A program made the translations under genes and the position numbers. Below, in pieces: positions 13,612-18,335 of a DNA stretch of 18,335 bases. The DNA lies in contig MHLS01000032.1 in assembly GCA_001819095.1 (NCBI GenBank), forward strand, positions 10,811-29,145. Direction: 5' to 3'. Position 1 is the stretch's first letter. Every line of letters begins with the position of its first letter. The notes beneath the pieces are model-generated. The model did not search any database. It was not told where the DNA came from and saw nothing but the letters and a program-made list of their open reading frames with translations. The stretch comes from Candidatus Lloydbacteria bacterium RIFCSPLOWO2_02_FULL_54_12. Lineage in GTDB: Bacteria; Patescibacteriota; Minisyncoccia; Phycocordibacterales; UBA6899.

Positions 13612-14067
13612 GCAAAATTCATCGTCATTCTTTCGCTTATAGTGGCCGCAACCGTCCTGTTCTATTTTCAGAACGACCTCCGAGCGGGCCTCAAGAATCT
13701 CGACACACCCATCACCCCTTCGGCGGAGACGGTGTCGATCAGACATTCGTTCAAAGACGGCATCCACCTTTATGCGGGTGCGATCCGTCTTCCGCACTCG
13801 TGTTACGGCGTCACGGTCGACGCGCGGCGGGATCCGGAGAATCCCTCGAAGGTGCTGGTGACGCTCAAAACAAGGGACGGCATGACGGATGATGACCTGC
13901 GTCTGTGTTTCAAGCTTCCCACGAGTTATCCGTTCGAAACGCTCGCCGACGCACCCCTCGGTGCGGAGTTGGTCTTGTTGGTCGACGACAAGGAGATCCC
14001 GACGCGTATCTTGGAAACTCCGTGGCACGACCCGAGGGGGACGATCCTTAATCTGGAAAAGATCTAG
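13609..14067 (+). CDS. membrane-anchored hypothetical protein under structured leader
   Basis: Function not recognised; 152 aa. MAKFIVILSLIVAATVLFYF is a single N-terminal membrane anchor or signal sequence; the remaining ~125 residues look exported and beta-rich (YGVTVDARRDPENPSKVLVTLKT), with two Cys (HSCYG and RLCFK) that could pair. The start codon is fixed by the leader: ATG follows the closing helix directly. The next gene begins 14 nt after its stop, so this protein is probably co-expressed with an ATP-cone/Mrr-like protein. The shared leader with the MgtC homologue points to common control with an envelope or ion protein. Confidence 0.75.
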   Translation: MAKFIVILSLIVAATVLFYFQNDLRAGLKNLDTPITPSAETVSIRHSFKDGIHLYAGAIRLPHSCYGVTVDARRDPENPSKVLVTLKTRDGMTDDDLRLCFKLPTSYPFETLADAPLGAELVLLVDDKEIPTRILETPWHDPRGTILNLEKI

Positions 14068-14081
14068 GTAAAGTTCCGACA

Positions 14082-14921
14082 ATGTCACCGGTGTACATCA
14101 TCAAGGCGTCGGGCGAGCGTGAGCTTTGGGACTCCCGCAAGCTTGAGCGCTCGCTCCTTGCGGCCAAAGCAGAGAGGGGCCTTGCGCAGGAGATCGTGCG
14201 CCATATTGAAAAAGATCTTAAGGACGGATTGCGGACCAGTGATATATACCGCCACGCTTTCACGCTCCTCAAGCGCTATGACCGTCCGATTGCCGCGGAG
14301 TACAGCCTGCGCAAATCGCTGGCGGAGCTCGGGCCCTCCGGATTTCCATTCGAGCGCTTTGTCGCAAAACTCCTCGAGACACAGGGGTATAAGACGCGGG
14401 TCGGGACGACGGTACATGGCGCGTGCGTGGAGCACGAAGTGGACGTCGTCGCCGAGAAGAACGACGAGCGGATCTTGGTCGAGGCGAAATTTCACAATTC
14501 TTCGGAGATCAAATCGGATGTGAAAGTCGCGCTATATGTCTCCGCGCGTTTTGCAGATATCGCAAAAAAGTTGGAGCGTGAGGACGTTTCGGCACGATTT
14601 ACCCACGCGTGGCTCATCACGAACACGAACTTCACCTCGCAGGCAATCAAATACGGAACATGCGCGGGGCTTGCGCTCACCGGCTGGAATTATCCCAAAG
14701 GCCGTACGCTTCAGGACCTCATTCAAGAAACACAGACGCATCCGCTCACGTGTCTCACGACGCTCACGACGTCGCAAAAGAACCGGCTCTTGAGCGACAA
14801 TATCGTGCTTTGCAGGGACATCGTGAATGACACCTCCACGCTTTCACGAATAGGAATGAACAAAGCGCGGATTGCCGCGGTCGTAAAAGAGGGGGAGCGT
14901 CTCTGTCCGGTCACCATCTAG
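14082..14921 (+). CDS. ATP-cone domain fused to Mrr-like restriction endonuclease fold
   Basis: 279 aa. Residues ~3-85 match an ATP-cone (VYIIKASGERELWDSRKLERSLL ... SDIYRHAFTLL), the nucleotide-sensing domain of ribonucleotide reductases and NrdR. Residues ~86-180 fit the Mrr/PD-(D/E)XK fold: GFPFERFVAKLLETQGYKT, then EHEVDVVAEKN with the Asp at about 121 and ILVEAKFHN with E-x-K at about 133-135. The C-terminal third has LLSDNIVLCRDIV and a short helix-hairpin-like motif (LSRIGMNKARIAAVV). Likely a nucleotide-regulated DNA-cleaving protein in defence or repair; substrate unknown. Fourteen nt after the previous stop, so in its operon; AGGTAAAG 10 nt upstream may be an SD. Confidence 0.85.
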   Translation: MSPVYIIKASGERELWDSRKLERSLLAAKAERGLAQEIVRHIEKDLKDGLRTSDIYRHAFTLLKRYDRPIAAEYSLRKSLAELGPSGFPFERFVAKLLETQGYKTRVGTTVHGACVEHEVDVVAEKNDERILVEAKFHNSSEIKSDVKVALYVSARFADIAKKLEREDVSARFTHAWLITNTNFTSQAIKYGTCAGLALTGWNYPKGRTLQDLIQETQTHPLTCLTTLTTSQKNRLLSDNIVLCRDIVNDTSTLSRIGMNKARIAAVVKEGERLCPVTI

Positions 14922-14932
14922 TCATAGAAAGC

Positions 14933-14955
14933 AGTACAAGGTCCGACCCTGTACT
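14933..14955. repeat. half copy of the palindromic repeat
   Basis: AGTACAAGGTCCGACCCTGTACT is a single arm that is itself nearly palindromic (AGTACA.GGTC-C-GACC.TGTACT with one mismatch), without the second arm. It lies between the nuclease gene and the next promoter and may be a weak terminator. Confidence 0.65.
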
Positions 14956-14964
14956 CACCGGGGC

Positions 14965-14992
14965 TTGTATGTTTTCCTCCTTTTTCTATACT
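14965..14992 (+). promoter_or_regulatory. sigma70-type promoter
   Basis: -35 TTGTAT (14965-14970), 16-bp spacer, -10 TATACT (14987-14992). Predicted start near 14999, giving a 47-nt 5' UTR with a strong SD, in contrast to the leaderless genes nearby. Confidence 0.5.
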
Positions 14993-15045
14993 TACTCCAG
15001 AGCATCATTTCGCGCACTCCGCGCCTTGAAAAGAGGAGGTGTTTG

Positions 15046-15399
15046 ATGTCGGACGACAAGGTATCAGGTGGCGGCGGTGAGCCGCCCAAGGACGATGTCC
15101 TCGTCCCGTTCGAGCAATTTGCACAGCGCATGAAAGACAAGGTGGCGGCGGAGAGTGCCTCCGACACACCGGCAAGTGTTGCACAAAAAAATCTCGAATC
15201 CGTCACGGAGTTGTGCGCCCTCGTCATAAGCCTCGGCAAAGCGCATCTTGCGCTCACGGATATCTTTGAAATGCAGACGAATTTCATCTACAAGTTCGCC
15301 AGTTCGCGCGAACTTCGTGAACACGAGGAGTCGTTTCGGCCGCTTTTTGAAGCGTACAAGAAAGCGCTCGACGAGTGCACTACGACGACCAACAAGTAG
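15046..15399 (+). CDS. small soluble hypothetical protein with consensus SD
   Basis: Function not recognised; 117 aa. The first ~25 residues are Gly/Pro-rich and probably disordered (VSGGGGEPPKDD); the rest is helical, with a region that could form a helical bundle (LESVTELCALVISLGKAHLALTDIFEMQTNFIYKF) and an acidic-basic tail. No membrane segment. The start is fixed by AGGAGG (15034-15039), 6 nt from the ATG, the only strong SD in the window; the longer frame from 14965 would read through the promoter and is rejected. It is a monocistronic unit: own promoter, own intrinsic terminator just after the stop. A strong SD suggests high expression. Confidence 0.75.
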   Translation: MSDDKVSGGGGEPPKDDVLVPFEQFAQRMKDKVAAESASDTPASVAQKNLESVTELCALVISLGKAHLALTDIFEMQTNFIYKFASSRELREHEESFRPLFEAYKKALDECTTTTNK

Positions 15400-15406
15400 T
15401 TTGCGT

Positions 15407-15444
15407 ATCCCGCAGTGACAACCACGTCACTGCGGGATTTTTTT
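15407..15444 (+). terminator. intrinsic terminator
   Basis: ATCCCGCAGTGAC/GTCACTGCGGGAT, 13 bp (15407-15419 with 15426-15438), loop AACCAC, followed by a run of seven T's. Starts 8 nt after the stop of the 117-aa gene. Confidence 0.92.
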
Positions 15445-15449
15445 CAAAA

Positions 15450-15480
15450 CACAAGGTGGAACCTTCCGACTACAAGGTCC
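15450..15480. repeat. degenerate copy of the palindromic repeat
   Basis: ACAAGGTGGAACCTT followed by TACAAGGTCC: arms of the family, decayed, directly next to the intact copy at 15482. Suggests repeated insertion at one place. Confidence 0.45.
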
Positions 15481-15481
15481 A

Positions 15482-15537
15482 CAAAATACAAGGTCCGACC
15501 TTAAGAATCAATCCCCAAGGTCGGACCTTGTATTTTG
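15482..15537. repeat. dispersed perfect palindromic repeat, copy 3, inverted orientation
   Basis: Perfect 21-nt arms (15482-15502, 15517-15537) with loop AAGAATCAATCCCC. The loop and the central G/C of each arm match copies 1 and 2 only when reverse complemented (loop then GGGGATTGATTCTT), so this copy is inserted the other way round. Confidence 0.85.
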
Positions 15538-15559
15538 CTCTACTTCCTTTCGCATGTGT

Positions 15560-15588
15560 TTGCCCCAAATAGACGCGAGCGGTATAAT
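15560..15588 (+). promoter_or_regulatory. promoter for structured leader B
   Basis: -35 TTGCCC (15560-15565), 17-bp spacer, perfect -10 TATAAT (15583-15588). Predicted start at 15595-15596, within 5-6 nt of the first paired base of the leader. Confidence 0.6.
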
Positions 15589-15595
15589 TCTTCGC

Positions 15596-15722
15596 ATGGA
15601 TCCCATTAGAGGTCGCGGACCCGAAGTCGTTATTGTGAACTCAATGAAAGTGACAACTATTACTAGCCGTAATCGGGCATGTGCGCGAACGACGGTGTTC
15701 GCGTCTTACCTCTAACGGGATG
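15596..15722 (+). promoter_or_regulatory. structured 5' leader RNA, copy B (before mgtC homologue)
   Basis: P1: TCCCATTAGAGG (15601-15612) with CCTCTAACGGGA (15709-15720), 11 of 12 pairs, one A-C mismatch; A15600 can pair with the U of AUG. P2: CGCGGAC (15614-15620) with GTTCGCG (15697-15703), one G-U. Compared with copy A, P2 has a compensatory U-A to A-U swap, and the internal loop between helices is again 1 by 5 nt. The P2 3' strand also pairs perfectly with CGCGAAC (15684-15690), a 7-bp hairpin with loop GACGGT. CCCGA/TCGGG (15620-15624 with 15673-15677) is a further possible stem. A 39-codon uORF (15596-15715) starts at the predicted mRNA 5' end. Confidence 0.72.
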
Positions 15723-16241
15723 GAACTTTTTGCGGGATCCCAGTGGGAACTCGTCATACGCCTCACTGTTGCGGTCTTCCTCGGACTTTTGGTCGGCGCC
15801 GAACGTTCGCGCGTGGGGAAGCGGGCGGGCATGCGTACCTACGCCCTAGTCTCCTTGGGTGCGGCGCTTTTTGTCATCATCGCCGGAGCCGTTTCCTATC
15901 AATACGCCGATACCTTCGTCTTTGACCCGTTGCGTGTCGCATCGCAGGTCGTCGTCGGGATCGGATTTCTCGGCGCAGGGATGATCTTTGTGAACAAATC
16001 CGATGTCGTGAACGGGCTTACCACCGCCGCCGGCATCTGGGTCACTGCGGCCGTGGGCGTCGCGTGCGGTTACGGCCTCTATGTTCTTGCCGCTTACGTG
16101 ACCTTCCTTACGCTCGCCATCTTCGAGGTCTTCTGGTACGTCGAAGAAAGGTTCATTCGCACATCGCGAACCGGCATCGAAAAAGATTTTGTCGCAAGCG
16201 CCCGCCGACCACGGAGCCACGAAGACAAAGAATCCGCGTGA
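15720..16241 (+). CDS. mgtC: MgtC/SapB-family inner-membrane protein
   Basis: 173 aa. The N-terminal MgtC domain has family motifs: FLGLLVGAERSRVGKRAGMRTYALVSLGAALF, then QVVVGIGFLGAGMIF and NGLTTAAGIWVTAAVGVACGYG. Four to five membrane helices fill residues ~10-135; the remaining C-terminus is short and charged, lacking the extra soluble domain of Salmonella MgtC. In other bacteria the family is linked to growth in low Mg2+ and ATP-synthase or phosphate control; here the role is inferred. The start is set at 15720, directly after the leader helix; the longer GTG frame from 15681 would run through the conserved RNA. It has its own promoter and a structured leader, as mgtC genes often do. Confidence 0.9.
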   Translation: MELFAGSQWELVIRLTVAVFLGLLVGAERSRVGKRAGMRTYALVSLGAALFVIIAGAVSYQYADTFVFDPLRVASQVVVGIGFLGAGMIFVNKSDVVNGLTTAAGIWVTAAVGVACGYGLYVLAAYVTFLTLAIFEVFWYVEERFIRTSRTGIEKDFVASARRPRSHEDKESA

Positions 16242-16351
16242 TCGTATTGCGAAAGCACCACGGCGCGGCTCAATGTCAACTGCCGACCGATACTACGTCT
16301 GCCCTCGATCGACGATTATCACTATATGTCGGCATGCGGTAAGTGAATACA

Positions 16352-17227
16352 ATGAAACAGAAAATCGGCACTATTAGAAAAGCGGTGATCGCGGTCGCGG
16401 GAAGCGGGACGCGTTTTTTGCCGGCGACGAAGGCACAGCCGAAGGAGATGCTCCCGATCGTCGACAAGCCGATCGTGCAGTACGTCGTCGAAGAGATGGT
16501 CGCCGCGGGTATCACCGACATCATCCTCGTCACGAAGTGGGACAAGAAGACGCTTGAAGACCATTTTGACCGGTCGTTCGAACTGGAATACTCCTTGGAG
16601 CAGGCGGGAAAGAAAAAGCTCCTCGATGAAGTCCGTCGGATCTCCACGATGGCGAATTTCATCTACGTCCGCCAAAAAGGTCCTTATGGGAACGGTACAC
16701 CGATACTTTCCGCCGCAAGCCTCATCGAAGGGGAGCCGTTCGTTTTTGCGTGGGGTGACGATCTTGTGCTTTCCAAAACGCCGTTCACCAAGAAACTGAT
16801 CGAGAACTACAAAAAGAACGGGTCGCCGGTCATCGGCGTGCAATCTGTGCCGAAGCATCTCGTCGACCGCTACGGAATAGTCAAATTGCGCGCGGGAACA
16901 AAAGAGATGGAGCAAGTGGTAGAAAAGCCTCCCGTCGATAAAGCGCCCTCGCGCCTTGCGCAATTTGGGCGCATGGTGCTCACGCCGGAAATCGTCACTA
17001 TCTTAAAAGAGACCGCGCTTGGCCGCGGCGGGGAACTTTGGGTGACCGACGCGATTAGCGAATACATCCGTCGAGGCGGCCGTTTCATGGTGGAAGAGGT
17101 AAAAGACGGCAAATGGCTTACCACGGGAGATCCGCTGAATTATCTTGAGGCCGTCGTTGAATATGCGCTCATACGTCCCGATATCGGGAAAGAGTTCAAG
17201 GAGTACCTGAAGAAGCTTTCGCTTTGA
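16352..17227 (+). CDS. galU: UTP--glucose-1-phosphate uridylyltransferase
   Basis: Makes UDP-glucose from UTP and glucose-1-phosphate for surface polysaccharide. 291 aa from ATG 16352; a GTG at 16343 would add three residues. The nucleotide-binding loop reads AVAGSGTRFLPATKAQPKEM, a slight variant of the usual A-A-G-x-G-T-R; MLPIVDKPIVQYVVEE, FAWGDDLV (usually L-G-D-D), GELWVTDAI and KWLTTGDPLNYLEA follow in family order. Length is normal. 110 nt separate it from mgtC; a -10-like TATATG lies at 16324-16329, weakly supported. Confidence 0.94.
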   Translation: MKQKIGTIRKAVIAVAGSGTRFLPATKAQPKEMLPIVDKPIVQYVVEEMVAAGITDIILVTKWDKKTLEDHFDRSFELEYSLEQAGKKKLLDEVRRISTMANFIYVRQKGPYGNGTPILSAASLIEGEPFVFAWGDDLVLSKTPFTKKLIENYKKNGSPVIGVQSVPKHLVDRYGIVKLRAGTKEMEQVVEKPPVDKAPSRLAQFGRMVLTPEIVTILKETALGRGGELWVTDAISEYIRRGGRFMVEEVKDGKWLTTGDPLNYLEAVVEYALIRPDIGKEFKEYLKKLSL

Positions 17228-17336
17228 ACGGCCTGCCACTCCGTCGGCAGATTTCGGCTCCAAAAAAGGTGCGGGTTGAGCGCTGTTTTCGGAGTGATCG
17301 GGCGGCTGTTCGGAAATGTGCGATAATTGGAGTGAG

Positions 17337-18335
17337 ATGAAAGAAAAGGAAGCTGTCACACCACAGCCACCGCTTAAAACAAAAAGTCCCGTACGCAAGC
17401 GGCGGGGAAGCGCACTACGAAAAAAGCGCCAAGCCGCGGCTGATGTGCTTGCGCTTTCCGTCGAGCGCGATCATCGCACCACAACCCACGTGAGCCCCGC
17501 CTCCTCGTCGACCCCCAAAGGTCTCGTTCCAGCGCTATTCGCCATCAGCGGGAACTTTCTCATTACCATCTTTAAGTTCATCGGCTACTTCGTCTCGAAT
17601 TCGAGCTCGCTCTTCAGCGAAGCGGTGCACAGCTTGGCGGACACCGTGAATCAGGCGCTTCTCCTCCTTGGGGTCTTGCTCTCGCAAAAGAAGGCAACCG
17701 CAGAATTTGCGTACGGGTACGGAGGCGAGCGGTTCTTGTGGGCGCTCATTTCCGCCTGCGGAATATTTTTTGTCGGCGCGAGCGTCACCATCTCGCACGG
17801 GATCACTTCGTTCAACTCCCACGAAGTCCCCGAGTTAAGCGTGCTCACCTTCGCCATACTTCTCTTTGCGCTTATCATCGAGTCGTTCACGCTCACCAAG
17901 GCGATCGACGAACTCGTGCCCCAGCATCCCGGACTATCGCTTCGGGAGATGCTCCGTGAGGGAGACCCCGTCACGGTCGCAGTGGTCTACGAGGACGGTG
18001 TCGCGGTGCTTGGTGTCCTGATCGCACTCTTGGGAACGGGGCTCACGGCGTGGACGAAGAACCCCCGCTTCGACGCCGTCGGCTCGATCGCGATTGGTGT
18101 TTCGCTTGCGGTGATCGCCGTCATGCTCATCCGCAAGAACCGCGAATACCTGCTCGGCAAGTCCATTCCCGCGGAAAAACGCGAGGAGATCATTGCGCTC
18201 TTGGTCGCCGAGCCGTGCATTGAGAAGGTCATCGATTTCAAATCGACCGTGCTCGATGTCGGCCGCTACCATCTCAAGTGCGAAGTGGAGTGGAACGGCT
18301 CGGCGCTTCTCCACGAGATCATGGGCGAGGAGGAC
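17337..18335 (+). CDS. cation diffusion facilitator (Zn/Mn efflux), truncated by window end
   Basis: A CDF-family metal/proton antiporter; 333 codons are in the window and no stop is reached. Residues 1-62 are an unusual basic, Ser/Thr/Pro-rich cytoplasmic extension (VRKRRGSALRKKRQ). Membrane helices follow from about 64. The metal-site HxxxD motif is HSLAD (98-102) in helix 2; helix 5 carries VVYEDGVAVLG with an Asp in the expected place but Glu/Asp rather than His before it, as in the SLC30A9-like branch. FAYGYGGERFLWAL is typical. The C-terminal ferredoxin-like domain begins after KNREYLLGKSIP. The start is ATG 17337 with GGAG (17329-17332) as SD; GATAAT (17322-17327) preceded by TGC may be an extended -10. 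Confidence 0.88.
   Translation, partial: MKEKEAVTPQPPLKTKSPVRKRRGSALRKKRQAAADVLALSVERDHRTTTHVSPASSSTPKGLVPALFAISGNFLITIFKFIGYFVSNSSSLFSEAVHSLADTVNQALLLLGVLLSQKKATAEFAYGYGGERFLWALISACGIFFVGASVTISHGITSFNSHEVPELSVLTFAILLFALIIESFTLTKAIDELVPQHPGLSLREMLREGDPVTVAVVYEDGVAVLGVLIALLGTGLTAWTKNPRFDAVGSIAIGVSLAVIAVMLIRKNREYLLGKSIPAEKREEIIALLVAEPCIEKVIDFKSTVLDVGRYHLKCEVEWNGSALLHEIMGEED

Noticed and set aside
14965..15045. Hydrophobic N-terminal extension of the 117-aa protein
   Set aside because: It runs through the -35/-10 boxes; AGGAGG 6 nt before 15046 fixes the start.
8829..15537. CRISPR array suggested by repeated AAGGTC sequences
   Set aside because: Copies are kilobases apart, each is an internally inverted repeat, and there are no regular spacers or cas genes.
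15596..15715. mgtL/mgtP-type leader peptide as the main regulator
   Set aside because: The reading frame is not kept between the two leader copies (one-base indel after ATGG); kept only as a secondary possibility.
15681..15719. GTG start giving a 186-aa MgtC protein
   Set aside because: These 13 codons overlap the conserved 3' part of the leader RNA, and homology to MgtC begins after ATG 15720.

Overview
The window looks like a chromosomal stretch from a Candidate Phyla Radiation (Patescibacteria, Parcubacteria-like) genome. Grounds: compact single-copy housekeeping genes all on the + strand, many short membrane-anchored proteins of unknown function, a sigma-region-4/winged-helix regulator, few Shine-Dalgarno sites, and several promoters placed so close to ATG that the mRNA would be leaderless. 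TGA is used as an ordinary stop (ychF, leuS, galU), so this is not a UGA-recoding lineage. The assignment is inference; no rRNA or tRNA gene is visible.

Layout. 1-1900: three small membrane-anchored or exported proteins; the second has a one-base frameshift in an A8 tract just after its start codon, and its N-terminus is paralogous to the third. 2026-5917: ychF, a small membrane protein, leuS. 5918-6171: a gene-free, structured leader with a TTGACA promoter. 6172-7206: a sigma-4/HARE-type regulator. 7432-8658: a 408-aa membrane protein of CPR type. 8668-8813: an ORF-free, strongly folded RNA candidate. 8924-11444: the peptidoglycan genes mltG and murC. 11540-13426: a DEDDh exonuclease and mnmA, separated by a 21-bp inverted-repeat element. 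13490-14921: a structured leader driving a membrane-anchored protein and an ATP-cone/Mrr-like nuclease. 15046-15399: a small soluble protein with a consensus SD and a textbook terminator. 15596-16241: a second copy of the structured leader driving an MgtC-family protein. 16352-18335: galU and a CDF cation transporter that runs off the window.

The most interesting signal is a roughly 120-nt RNA element present twice, in front of the unrelated genes at 13609 and 15720. Each copy starts about 10-20 nt downstream of a recognisable -10 box, is closed by a nearly identical 12-bp helix, contains a second 7-bp helix with a compensatory U-A to A-U change, and ends exactly at the start codon, whose first bases are paired. 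The 3' strand of the second helix can also fold into a local hairpin, so two exclusive structures are possible, as in a riboswitch or leader-regulated switch. One of the two genes is an MgtC homologue, which suggests ion, envelope or stress control; that part is inference.

A second theme is palindromic DNA. A dispersed 50-56 bp perfect inverted repeat occurs between genes in both orientations (8829, 11443, 15482, plus half copies). Palindromic inserts also sit inside coding sequence in murC (10449, 11196) and mnmA (12280), in frame.
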